A program made the translations under genes and the position numbers. The notes beneath the pieces were generated by a model that saw nothing but the letters and a program-made list of their open reading frames with translations, ran no database searches and was not told the DNA's origin. Shown here piece after piece: positions 11,979 through 23,200 of a DNA stretch of 64,000 nt (the first letter of the stretch is position 1; each line of letters begins with the position of its first letter). Origin of the DNA: Lobosporangium transversale (Eukaryota > Mortierellomycota > Mortierellomycetes > Mortierellales > Mortierellaceae); the NCBI RefSeq assembly GCF_002105155.1, contig NW_019029006.1, forward strand, positions 467,781-531,780, written 5' to 3'.

Positions 11979-14430
11979 AATCTTTATATTCTTTAATAAC
12001 CAATCTGCCATTGCATATGTACATCTTTTAATTTTCACAATTAGATTTGTGGAAGACAAGATGAAAGATCAACCAAAGTTTAAATACCCGGCGTTCCTGA
12101 AGAGTACGAAGCTCGGTTATGACTATACCCATCAGCTCAAATTCTGGACAGCTGATCTCTGTGCTCAAGAAGCCCATCTCTTTGACGTTGCGATCACTGT
12201 AAGTTGATTAATGTTGCTGTGTTTATTTTAAGTAAAGCTTATTTATTGACACTAGCGCAAGCTTGCCCAAGATTTGATACACACAGCAGAGGTCAATTTA
12301 CCCATTAGTGTACTATACACTAATAGCAAGGGCTGAAAATGGAATGATTATATCTTTTTCTTTTTCTTTTTTACTATTATTGTTTTTCTCCTTATCGATA
12401 CACTAGCTTGGCGGGGATGGAACTGTTCTCTTTACAAGCTGGCTCTTTCAACGGATTGTACCCCCTATTCTACCCTTCTCTGCAGGCTCATTGGGCTTCC
12501 TAACGCCTTTCCCTACAGCGGATTACAAACAGATTCTTAATACTTGTCTAGACCAAGGTGTGCGAGTCAATCTGCGGATGCGCTTTAGCTGCACTATATA
12601 TCGGTGTCTTGAACACAGGACTGTTGATACGACCAAAAAGAAGAAGCGCAAAGGATCACGCAATAAAAGCGTCAATAAAGATAAGGGATCATCTAATGGA
12701 CAAACCACATTAATGGATGATAGTGACGACGACAATGATGTCCGTCGGCTAGCGCTTCCAACTGTTCTTACCACTCCTACAGAAACATTTGAGATTTTAA
12801 ACGATTTGGGTAAGGTGGTTTTGATAACCCTAACAATTAATACTTTTGAATCTCAATGTATTAATAAATATTCTAACTGCCGGTTACCTTACTACACCCA
12901 TTTATCACAACGGTCTTCTCCTAACGTGCTTAGTTCTGGATCGAGGGCCCAGCGCCAACCTTAGCCTTTTAGAGCTTTTTGGCGATGAAGAACATCTAAC
13001 AACAGTCCAGGCTGATGGTATTGTGATTTCGACGCCTACGGGATCAACAGCCTACTCGGTAAATGGGATTTGATTGATAAACATGATGATAAGGATTGGA
13101 TGCAAATGTGTAGTAATGTTGTTCGAAAATCTGATCATTCCTAACACTTTCATTTTTTATATTTTTTTATTAACTTCCGGATTGCTTCGAAAAGCTTGCT
13201 GCTGGTGGGCCGTTAACACATCCTGAAATCCCCTCTATTTTGATATCACCCATCTGTCCACATACATTGAGTTTCCGCCCGATGTTATTGCCTGATTCTA
13301 TGGAACTTCGGATCTGTGTTCCTTTCGATTCGCGCTCGACTGCTTGGGCTAGCTTTGATGGGCGCGGACGGGTAGAACTTAAACAGGGAGATCATATTAA
13401 GGTGACTGCGAGTGTTTATCCATTCCCAACCATCTGCTCCAGCACTCAATCATCTGATTGGTTTCATTCTCTCTCTCGTTGTTTACGATGGAACGAGCGA
13501 GAACGGCAAAAAGGGTTTCGTGTTGTCGAACATAGTCGACCAAGGAAAACACGACATGCCCCACTATCAACTCCCCCTCTATCTAGCATAAGTACAAATA
13601 CAGGAGCCAAACCAAGCAGCACACATTTCAATGAAGACGGGCAGCCGCAACCACAGTTCCAGTTATTCGGAGAAACTGCCCCTAATAATGGTGCGCATGA
13701 TGTTCAATATTCAAATCAAACTCACGGACACGGGCACGGACATGGACATGCACACGGACACGGACACGGACATGCACACGGACACGGACACGGACATGGA
13801 CATGGACATGGACATGGGCACGGCCAGGATTCGTATTTTATGTGCGGCAATAGCAGCGCTGGCGCCAGTGCCAGTGGCAGCACACGGGCGAAACAGAGCG
13901 TACGGCCAGGATTACCAAGAATGGTGACTTCAGCGCAAAATGATTACTTTGATCAGTCGCCTCACGACACAGACACGATGCTAACCTGTTGGGGCACCGA
14001 TTCGAGTGAAGATGACGACGATGATGATAGTGACCCTTTGGATGAAAAGGAGGATGATGCAGCTGATGGTGATGGCGAGTGGGAGGATTCAAGCAGCGAT
14101 GAGGCATACTCTAATGATGGACAAGAAATTACTAACCAAAAGAGGGAAGATGATAGCAGTAGTAGAGCTCATGACAATATAAGGAAAGCAAGCAGAAGTG
14201 AGGGAAACGATGGTGGCGGTGATGAGGGTAGTAGTAAGGAAGCTGAAGGCAAAAAGCCTAAAGTTTCCGAGTCATCTCAAAGAACGATATTTACCAGTGG
14301 CGGTACAAAAAACATTACATTTGCGTCCACAGACACAGACACAGTGGAGACTACTACGAATCGGTTGAAAGATATTTCTATAGAACCAAAGGTTGTTTCA
14401 GGCTCAAATAATGGTCATCCTACTTTATAA
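10486..14430 (+). CDS. NAD kinase (ATP-NAD kinase, UTR1-type)
   Basis: Six exons (10486-11245, 11800-11926, 12045-12198, 12407-12809, 12934-13058, 13195-14430) give 934 residues. The enzyme phosphorylates NAD to NADP with ATP. The family motifs are all present: GVREVSKKIGRA and VMIVTKPGDES at the domain start, GGDGT at residues 349-353 (catalytic Asp351), FSAGSLGFLTPF, LDRGPSANLS, ISTPTGSTAYS ending at residue 523, and AAGGPLTHPEI right after it. Intron 1 is GC-AG. The protein is about twice the usual length: residues 1-230 are Ser/Pro/Thr-rich, a Lys-rich basic insert follows LEHRTVDT, and the C-terminus carries a His-Gly tract (residues 700-733) and an acidic, Ser-rich tail. No mitochondrial presequence is evident, so a cytosolic enzyme is likely. 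Confidence 0.95.
11246..11799 (+). other. GC-AG intron (intron 1 of NAD kinase)
   Basis: The donor is AG|GCAAGT, the typical strong context of GC donors, and the acceptor is CTATCAG|GT. Splicing here yields KKIGRARVKWE, which matches the conserved family segment. The only nearby GT donor (11250) joined to the same acceptor shifts the frame. At 554 nt it is also the longest intron in the window. Confidence 0.75.
13723..13824 (+). repeat. In-frame CAYGGN hexanucleotide repeat coding (His-Gly)17
   Basis: Thirty-four codons alternate His with Gly, with Ala replacing Gly twice. The DNA is a CACGGA/CATGGA minisatellite, with a six-base period and mixed CAC/CAT codons. Confidence 0.95.
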
Positions 14431-14592
14431 CTCTGTAGATAATTTTATGCGAACAAATAAGCAAAAAAAAAAGGAAAAGAGCTATATACTATTATAATTA
14501 AGGGATAACTGTCGTGCCTTTAACGACTTTGATTACAACCACTAACGCTTTTGGAGTTCCCTATTGAAGTATGAAGCATGAACATGACCAAT

Positions 14593-14628
<36 letters not shown>

Positions 14629-14651
14629 TATAATAGATTGTGATAAAAAAA

Positions 14652-15971
14652 TCAATCAATCTCAATTGTTGTCGGTAGAGAAAAAGGACGATTCTTTTCC
14701 TGATGGTGAACACCACGGCTAGTTCTGCTACAACTGCTGCTATTATGGCTAATGGTAGCAGTAATTTCGTTATTACTAACTCTTCGTTTTTTAATCTGTT
14801 GTTCAAATCCCTGATCATGCCCATACCCATGCTCATGCTCATACCCATGCTCATGCTCATAATCATAGTCATATCCAAAGCCATCCTCACATCTATGCCT
14901 ATGTCTTTTCGTTCGTTTTCTTCGAATAAGCCTTCTCAAATATGCTTCGATGCGTTCTTGCGATTCCTCAATTCTTTGAAGTCTCTTTAAAAGCTCCGAC
15001 CCGCTTTCAGCAAGGCTGCAGTTAGGCCTGAGGGCATCAGCGGGAGCAGATATGCAAGTTGTGATAGGATTTGGAATAAATGAAGCAGTGGAAGCAGAAC
15101 TTGAAGTGGCGATGGGAGCAGGGCTTGGAATGGAGATGGAACTTGAGATGGTAGTAGTGGGAATAGTAGTAGAAATGGAAGTAGGGGTTGGGACGGGGGT
15201 AGGGACAGAATTGGGAATAGATATGGAAGTGAGGACGGAGCCGTGGTGCTTAAGTATCCTAGGGGAGGCGCGAGTGGGGATGGAAGTTGAAGTGGTAATA
15301 GTATTGTTGGAGGTTAAGGCTTTACTAATGGGTGGGGTTTTATTGGGAGCAGAGTGTTTGCCTGAAGTAGACGACTTATTGGTAGTAGGTATTTTGATGA
15401 AAAAAGATGCTTCGTCAGAAGCAGACGTTTTGTTGAATGTAGACGTTTTATTGGGCGATGATTTGTTGGAAGATGTTTCGCCAGAAGCAGATGTTTTATT
15501 AGTAGTAGACATTTTGTTGGATGCAGGTGTTTTGTTGGGATCAATGATTTCGTTGGATATAGATGTTTTATTGAGAGCAACAATTTCTTTGGAAGCAGCG
15601 ACTGCGTTGGAGATGGCAGAACTTAATCGAGCAGCATATTCCTTCTTGAATTGCTTAACGGTGGTGATAGTAGGTGCTGTCGGACAAGGACGTTTGTTAG
15701 TCCTTCCGACGATATGCCTCCTTATTCCTCCATATGTCTGAAAACGGCTACCACAGATGCATAAGTAGTCGTGGTTTATGCTAGGTTGACGATTAAACTC
15801 CATGATACAGGATTTGTTCGAGTTGAATGTATACATTTTCACTTCATGTCTATCCCTGAGATGGCGATTTATATCGGGGTGTTTTGATCCATTGAGATCA
15901 TGGATGGGGCCTTCCCCTTTGGGCATGCTAGGGGCTTTGAAAATGCATCGACTGAATGTGCATAATCCCAT
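14652..15971 (-). CDS. Putative zinc-finger protein with low-complexity repeats
   Basis: A single exon of 439 residues. The N-terminus has two Cys/His-rich segments: CTFSRC...INRHLRDRH, resembling a C2H2 finger with a long inner loop, and YLCICGSRFQTYGGIRRHIV...RPC, a C-x-C...H...C arrangement. Residues about 120-230 are made of imperfect repeats around the motif NKTS. A Thr/Ser/Ile/Pro-rich stretch follows, then a predicted helix (ELLKRLQRIEESQERIEAYLRRLIRRK), a basic patch that could be a nuclear signal, a His/Tyr/Glu-rich repeat coded at 14815-14875 and an IKKRR motif. It is convergent with NAD kinase, 221 bp away. I do not recognise the family; a DNA- or RNA-binding role is only suggested by the fingers. 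Confidence 0.65.
   Translation of the reverse strand: MGLCTFSRCIFKAPSMPKGEGPIHDLNGSKHPDINRHLRDRHEVKMYTFNSNKSCIMEFNRQPSINHDYLCICGSRFQTYGGIRRHIVGRTNKRPCPTAPTITTVKQFKKEYAARLSSAISNAVAASKEIVALNKTSISNEIIDPNKTPASNKMSTTNKTSASGETSSNKSSPNKTSTFNKTSASDEASFFIKIPTTNKSSTSGKHSAPNKTPPISKALTSNNTITTSTSIPTRASPRILKHHGSVLTSISIPNSVPTPVPTPTSISTTIPTTTISSSISIPSPAPIATSSSASTASFIPNPITTCISAPADALRPNCSLAESGSELLKRLQRIEESQERIEAYLRRLIRRKRTKRHRHRCEDGFGYDYDYEHEHGYEHEHGYGHDQGFEQQIKKRRVSNNEITATISHNSSSCSRTSRGVHHQEKNRPFSLPTTIEID
14815..14875 (-). repeat. Imperfect repeat coding His/Glu/Tyr/Gly (YEHEHG-type)
   Basis: The plus strand repeats CATGCTCATACC-like units. On the coding strand this gives DYDYEHEHGYEHEHGYGHD, a second His-rich repeat about 1 kb from the one in NAD kinase. 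Confidence 0.8.
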
Positions 15972-18076
15972 CTTGCATGTGTCGCGTATCTCGCGTAAAG
16001 ATCAAATGCACACTCCTTTCCTGATCGAGTTCTCATACATTATTTCCGCAGTCACATGACGCACAGACTAGAAGAGCTCAGCTCTGCCACTGGGCCTCGC
16101 ATATCATACCTTTCAACATAAACCGTTTTTCTTCCCGCTATTCCAGCGCAACTTTACTACTTTTGCTACACTTGCTTGCGACCTATACTTTGTAAGCCTG
16201 TTGCAACTGATACATATTTTGTCAGATGCCTATTAGCAACAGACGAACATTTGCGCAAAAGCGATAATAAATGATACCTATATTGGCACTCTAGGCTCAA
16301 GATTACAGCTTATGCGGCAGTTCTAATATAGCACGTATAAAAAGTAAAAAGACCGAACAATGTGTGGTACTGTGGTTCACATTCAAATCCCATTTATCTT
16401 TTTCATACTTCGGTTATTACTCTTCATTTGTTATTAGTAACTTGGTATTTACCGTACCATGAGAGCTGCACTGGCGGGGCTAATATTGCATTTGACATTG
16501 AATCTGTCGTGAACCTTCTCTACTAGAGACATGTGCTTGCCAAGTATTCCCTACTTCTCATGATCAAGACTCTACCAACTGCGGCCCCCTTTCCTCCAGT
16601 CGATAGGCAAGGCTAGAGGTTATTCTTGTGTGAAATGCAGCCGTACAGTCCCCTCAAGTAACTGGAATGGAATTCACTTTGAATTGCATCCTTAATATCG
16701 CTACCTGTCTTTTTTTCATCCATAATGCAGTCATCGATCGCTGTTGACTGTGTAATCAATTTGTCTTGAAAATGTGAACTGACTGATAAGTACTGCCATA
16801 CCATCTAGCTTTCCTTACTGCAATCTTAATCATCCTGACCATTCTGAATCGAAACAGTAAGAGAAGACAACAATGTCATTCTCAGAATCATTTTGTTTAA
16901 GGTTACAGCTCCACTACGATAAATGAACTAAATATAATTTATACATGGAATAATAAATACACTTACTCCGCTTTGTCGTCTTGTGGCCTAACCAAAACAA
17001 ACAAACAAAACAAACTTTGCTGTGGCAAGAGAGCACAGACCAATTCAAGATTTGCAAAAAAAAAAAAAAAAAAAAAAAAAAAGACAGAAAGGAAAGCAGA
17101 CAAGGCTATAGTGGCATTGATGCTAGCCAGGTATTCGACAATATCAAGAAATACTATCTATACATTCATTCAATAGCACTGGAGGAATAGAGTACTGCAT
17201 TTTTTGAAAAAGGCAGCCTCAAATTGTACGAAAAAAAAAACCCTCCACACTGATCCTATCATGTCAAAAGTCAATGATAAGAGAGAATAAAACAAGCCAG
17301 CAGTCTCTGGTAAATATAAAAGGGCTCTCTTTCTTCATTAGGGATTCCCTTGCTTGTGGATTGCGAATTGTGAATCCTCTTGTGTATTCGTGTTTATGAT
17401 AAGCTTGATGATGGCCCTTTGTTGCGAAGACCAAGGAACTATCAGAAAAAGAGGCTCGCTTCTTGACAGATAGCCAGTAAGTTAATAGTAGGTGTAGCTG
17501 GTGCTCGCCTATTATTGCATCTAAAGAATGGAAGATCTACCAAAGCTCTTTGATAGAGAGCATGTACATCAGGTGACATGGATTTCTGGTGATCTGTTGG
17601 AACGCGTCGCGTTTCTGTTTCAAATGTGCGAACTAGATTTATTTTGTAAAAACCAAGCGGCTATATACATCTGTTTCCTTTTGTTTGACTATCAATTAAT
17701 ATCGGATCATTTTGCGTGGACATGAAATTAGCTTTTCTTTCATTTTCTTTCTCTCTTAATAAACGATATCGCTTCATGTAAGATCTTGCATAATCAAGGT
17801 CTCTTTAGAATTCAAGCTTAGAAGTCTCGATTCGGCTGCTTTACCTCTGCTCCCAGGCAGTTGTGAAGGAACAAGTGTAGCTGAGGCGGTATAGTTCAAT
17901 AGTTATTACCAGTGCACCAAAAAAAAAAAAAAAAAAAAAAAAAAAGGTGCACAGTTGTCTTTTCAATTGCAATGTGTTGTCGTCATCTTTGAAGCTGCTA
18001 ATTTCAACAGCATACTTTGACGGGAAAGCCTTCTTTTTTCCACAAAAACAATCTGGGGTAATTTTGCTTGCACAAG
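15972..18076. other. Intergenic region, no recognisable gene
   Basis: About 2.1 kb between the zinc-finger gene start and the fucosyltransferase gene. It holds only short, unsupported open frames and two A runs (about 17056-17082 and 17919-17945). The segment around 17330-17400 is a plausible promoter, but nothing specific can be shown. Confidence 0.5.
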
Positions 18077-19471
18077 ATGGTCGCAAAAAAAAATGCATTT
18101 ATCTTTATGACATGTGTAGCCACGTTGTCGATGCCTTTTCTATACCTTGTCAACCTACAATTCTCCAGAACAAAGAATTCACCATCAAATTGTCCTATTC
18201 CATTGGATTCAACAGATGTCTGTATACATTCCAAAACAAATTGGTCACATTTGAAAACGATTTGCAATACCATCCATTCTGCTACGACGAACAACGCCTG
18301 TAAGAATTATAACTATAGCGTGATCGTGGTCCCTCGAGAATTTATGGAGGATGTTAGTGAACACGTTAAACAAATAATGATTGTACAGGGGTACAATCTT
18401 GGGCCAGAACTAGACAAATTTGTTCAGAGACGATCTCATTGGATGATAAATCCATTTGGTGGAGATGGATTCGAAATATTGATGACGGTCAGGGAGGACG
18501 GGACTCGAATGAAATTACAAGCTCATTTGGATCGATTACAACATCGCTGCGTCAATTTTTTTGAAGGTGTAATCAATCCTTTTGGTTATGGATCCAATTG
18601 GCATACAGCAGGACTGGGTCTAGCGTGGAGTCTGTATTACAACATGACCTTGTTCATTCAACCAGATAAGGAAAATAACCATCAAACCAAATTACCATTC
18701 CAGGGCTTTATCCCTGTTACCTCTTGCTCCTATTCAGACTTGGAAACAGCCTTCAGCATTCATCCGCCTGAAACCAATTTTACGAAATGGAAGCATTCGA
18801 CTATCAACTTTTATTCTCAACAATTAGATGTCCAGTCCTTGATGAAGGACCAAGAGATTATTCTCCCAGAATATAAATCTCAAGGCCTGTTCTGGTGGAG
18901 ATCTATGCTGACTTTTTATGTAATCCGACCGAATTACCAGACCAGGGAGTGGCTCCGTCAGCATGGTAATACAGCAGCCCAAACAGCAATAACAACCATG
19001 CTGAGGTCTCGGGAATGTATCTCGATCCATGTACGACACTCAGATAAAGGAAACGAGGTAGATCTGCTACCTTTAAAGGCTTACATGACCAAGGCAAATG
19101 AGATTCGAAATATGACCGGAATCTTGAACATCTATCTGATGACGGATGATCAACTTGTTGTCAATGAAGCGAGACAAGAGTATGGACGCAATAGCACCGA
19201 AAGGGAAGGTGGCTTTGAGATTCATGTCCAAGAGATGATGCGATCAAATGCTGGATGGAAAGACGATATCAAGAAAGGACGAGTGAGCCCACAAGAATCA
19301 CTAAAGCAGTTTTTGATCGATTTGTTTTCAGCAGTACAATGTCGCTATAGCATCGTAACATATTCAAGTAATGTAGGCAGATTGGTTGGAGAAATCAAGT
19401 ACGCGATGAATAATCAGGATCCGAAGACCACAGTGTTCTCTCTCGACTACGAATGGACTATGTATCCATAG
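18077..19471 (+). CDS. Golgi alpha-1,6-fucosyltransferase-like protein (GT23, FUT8-like)
   Basis: A single exon of 464 residues starting at the ATG of MVAKKNAFIF. A hydrophobic segment at residues about 8-28 would make a type II Golgi anchor. The C-terminal half carries the donor-binding motifs of the FUT8/NodZ group: CISIHVRHSDKG (FUT8 has HVRRTDK), IYLMTDDQLVVNEA (FUT8 YLATDDPSLLKEA), and DLFSAVQCRYSIVTYSSNVGRLVGEI (FUT8 LVCTFSSQVCRVAYEI). GDP-fucose transfer to the core GlcNAc of N-glycans is the family role. The second Arg of the first motif is His here, the coiled coil and SH3 domain of animal FUT8 are absent, and several N-glycosylation sequons occur. The acceptor could therefore differ from that of FUT8. 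Confidence 0.8.
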   Translation: MVAKKNAFIFMTCVATLSMPFLYLVNLQFSRTKNSPSNCPIPLDSTDVCIHSKTNWSHLKTICNTIHSATTNNACKNYNYSVIVVPREFMEDVSEHVKQIMIVQGYNLGPELDKFVQRRSHWMINPFGGDGFEILMTVREDGTRMKLQAHLDRLQHRCVNFFEGVINPFGYGSNWHTAGLGLAWSLYYNMTLFIQPDKENNHQTKLPFQGFIPVTSCSYSDLETAFSIHPPETNFTKWKHSTINFYSQQLDVQSLMKDQEIILPEYKSQGLFWWRSMLTFYVIRPNYQTREWLRQHGNTAAQTAITTMLRSRECISIHVRHSDKGNEVDLLPLKAYMTKANEIRNMTGILNIYLMTDDQLVVNEARQEYGRNSTEREGGFEIHVQEMMRSNAGWKDDIKKGRVSPQESLKQFLIDLFSAVQCRYSIVTYSSNVGRLVGEIKYAMNNQDPKTTVFSLDYEWTMYP

Positions 19472-19730
19472 CGATGATGATAAGGCCTCATTTATATTGA
19501 TCTATTTGCCTACTCGAATATCACATATAATTGAAGTTGGTTTTGTGTAGCATATGCATACCAAAGTATTCTATCTTTTCACAAGCACTATATCAGGCTT
19601 ATAACACATTATTTGTTGCTTGGACTTTTTTTTTGTCTACCTCATCATTTTTCTTTCTTTTTACACAGTTTACATTTGAGCCTTTGTCTTCATATTCGAA
19701 GTCCTAATCTGACCAAACTTAGATTCTTCA

Positions 19731-20238
19731 TCATGCTCCCCGTGAAAGTCGCTTTGTTTCATCTGGGGTCAACTTTAACACTTGGGCGAGCACAGGAACC
19801 ATTTGTTGCTATTTGAAACCAAAAAAAATACATCAGTTCTGTAATACTTCCACACAAATAAATAAAACTTTGATATTGCTCAAAGCCAAAAAAAAAAAAA
19901 AAAAAAAAAACTTACGCGATGATCCTTGTATTCTATAAATCTCAGTAGCACGTTCTTCAAGTACTCGACATTGGTATCATCCTCTTGTTGTTGCTGCCGT
20001 TCTTGCAAAAGCCGTCCCAGTTGTGGTGTACTGGGAGGAGTCGAATGTGGAGACATGGCTCGGTTAGGCCCCGATGTCTGTGGGACACCAGCAGCAGCAC
20101 TATTATTACCTCCAGGTCCCTGTGTAGGCAATGGCGTTGTTGATACCCCGGGTGTCTGTTTCTGCAATTTACGGACTTCTTCCTTCAGAATCTATTTCGA
20201 GAAAAAGATTTCAAGTTAATAATCGGCGAAGGAGCGGC

Positions 20239-20271
<33 letters not shown>

Positions 20272-23200
20272 TGCCTTTCCTGCATCTTTTACCTTGTTCT
20301 TAGTGTGCAAGTGTCCTTCACGCATCTTGGACTCCTCTACAAACTTTTCATGCGTACTCTTCTCTTGTGCAAGGATTCCCTCCAAGTCCTTGAAGTGTTG
20401 CTACATTATACATTAAAAAAAAAGAGAGAACATTTAGTCTATGACAATAATATTAAGATATTTCAATGATTAAGAAAAATATAAATACTTACCAGCTCTA
20501 GTTCAAGATTCCGCTTGTGTTCCTTCAATTCTTGGATCTCATTCTCCAACGCAGACACTTTATCGTCTTGCTGTTGCTGCGTTGAGGTCAATTGCTTTAG
20601 TTCCTCTCCCCTGTTGCTTACTTGAGCCTTCAAGTCTGCAATCTCAAACTCCTTCTCCTGTAACGACTTCTTCAGCTTCTCAATCTCTGCGCTCAAGGTC
20701 TCTTTAGTCTCATCCACTTCTTGTTGCAGATTCTCTAATACAGCGCTCCGTCTGTTCATCGCCGTCTGCAACTGATCCAACTTGGCTGCTAGATCTGTGG
20801 TCTTTCTCTTCAAATCCTCGCATTCTGCCACTTTAATCTCCGCTAACCGCTTCGCATGCGATGTCTCCTCCTCTAACATTGTCACCCGATCACGAGCCTC
20901 TTCCAATTGATGCCGATACTCCGTCATCTCATGCCCCACGTTTTCAAGCGATGTCTGTGATGACTCAAACTCAGCCTGTTTCATTTGAAGTTGATCAAAG
21001 TACTGATCCTTCTCTTGAATCAACTTTTCTTTATCCTGCGCAATCTTGGCATGAACCGCCTGTAGCCGTGCTAGGTCGCTAGCTGCAGTTGACTGTTGTG
21101 CCGTGACCTTGGCAAGCTGTGTCTTTGCCTCCTGTGCTGCTTTGGCCATCGCTACCTTTGTTGCTTCTAACTCATCCGCCACTTCCTGTTTCTCCTTCTC
21201 TAACCTGAGAATCTGCTTGCGGGTCGTCTTGAGGAGCGCCATAGATTTTTGCAACTTGTCTTCATCTTCAGCTTTTGTTTTCCGAGCCTCCTCTAATTCT
21301 TCGTCGCGTTGATGGATGGTTGATTTGGCCAGAGCAAGAGCCTCCTTTGTATCGCGGTCCTTCATCGTTAGCGAACTGACTTTAACCTGTAACTCATTCA
21401 TTTTTTCTTGTGATTCCGCCTTGGCTGCAGACAACCGAGCTGCGTTTTCCTCCGCTGCTATAAGCAACTTGGCTGTCTCCTCCTTTTGGGCATCAGCATC
21501 CTTGAGTCGTGTTTCCAATTCGGCTTTCTGCTGTTCAAGCGATTCCTTTTCGGTCTTCAGACTCTGAATTTGCTCTTGCAATTGCTTGATCTCTGTAGCA
21601 TTTAGTGTCTCCATTTCCTTCATCCTTGTCTCCACTCTGATCAACTCCTCTTTTCTCTCTTCAAGCTCTTTCATCAATGCACTAATCTTCTCTTCAACAT
21701 CCTTTGAACTCTTGGATACACCATCATGCGCAATTTTAAGCTGGGTTTCAATAGATGTTAATTTGACAAGCGCTTCATCTCTCTCTACTACCAGGCTGTC
21801 GTGTTTGGCCTTCAGCTCTTGGTGGATATCGTCCTTCTCCTTGCTAACTTTATCGTGTTCTGCCCGTGCAGTCTCCAAATCCTGTGATAGTGCTTCCTTC
21901 TCCTTCGTAAGCATTGAAATCTGAATGGTCAGCTCTTCATAATCCTTCTTGGATTCGCTGTATTCCTTCAGCTGATTTGCAAGAGTTGCAGTCTTCTCCT
22001 GCATTGAATCAAGGTCCTTGATCAGCTTCTCAGCATTGGCAGTCGCAGCCTGTTCAGCCTTGCGAGCAATCTCAAGTTCAAAGGTAACCTTCTCCAGTTC
22101 ACTCTTCACATGATCTTGTTCATGAGCTGCCAATTTCGTCTGCTCCTCGACCTTTGCCTCCAAGTCTGCCTTCTCTTTGCGCAGTTGCTCAAGTACTTTT
22201 TCTGAAGAGAGCTGCTTATGTGCCTGCTCGAGTTCCTTCACCAAACTCTGTTCATGCTCTTTGATGATCTGCAACTCCTTCGTTACCTCTGCTTCCTTTG
22301 CTTCAAGTTCTTGAACGGTCTTTTGTAATTCCATAGAAGCTGCTTTATGAGCTTCTGATTCACTAGCGAACTGGGCTTCCAACTTCTCATGCGCCTGTGT
22401 AAGGTCCTTGAAAAGCTCTGAAGTTTTCTCAAGCTCCTGAATACGACCCTGTAGAGTCTTTTGACGGTCAATTTCTTCATCCAGCTTCTTCTGTTGGTCT
22501 ATCAATTCATTTTCTTTGTTTGCAATTGTCTTTTCAAGTTCAGAGATCTTCTCTTTCAGGCCCTTGATGGTAGCTTCTAGCTCTGCATTTGTCGCTTGAT
22601 TTTCATCGCTATTATTACTGGCCAAGGGTACGTCTTGGGACCGAGACTGAGCCGAAGTCTGTGCCTTCTCAAGATCCTCTTTCAATGAAGCAACTAAGGC
22701 CTCCGCCTCCTGTTTTGCAGCCTTGGTGTGATTCAGCTCTTGGCGGAGCTTCTTTTGAGCGTTTTTCGAGGGAGTTTGACTCAATGATAAAATCTCGGCT
22801 TCCAGCTGCACGATTTTATTTCGCAAATCCTCCTCAATAGCACTAGAACTTGATTCAGAGGCTGACGTTGCTTCCTTATCCTTAGTTGTATCCTCGGCCT
22901 TGTCTCCGATCTTGCTAGGTGTTGATGCAGCAGCGGCAACCTCGGCTGTCTTCTCTCCAAGTTGTTGTTTAACTTTGAAAAGATCTTCTTCTAGAGTTTG
23001 GATTTTGGTTGCTCCGTTACGCTCTTTCTCCTGGATGATAGCCATCTTAGCCAGGATTTCATCCTTCTCCTGGTTTAATTCATCGACTGCTTTCTGTAAA
23101 TCATCAACCTCGGTTGATTTAGCTTTAAATTCTTTCTCTTTCTCTGAATCCTTAGACTTGATTTTTTCCTCCAAAACTGCGACCTTATTGGACGCATTGC

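Noticed and set aside
17528-17725. 65-residue plus-strand frame starting MEDLPKLFDREHVH
   Set aside because: It is isolated, without a recognisable domain or supporting splice sites; it could be a relic but cannot be supported.
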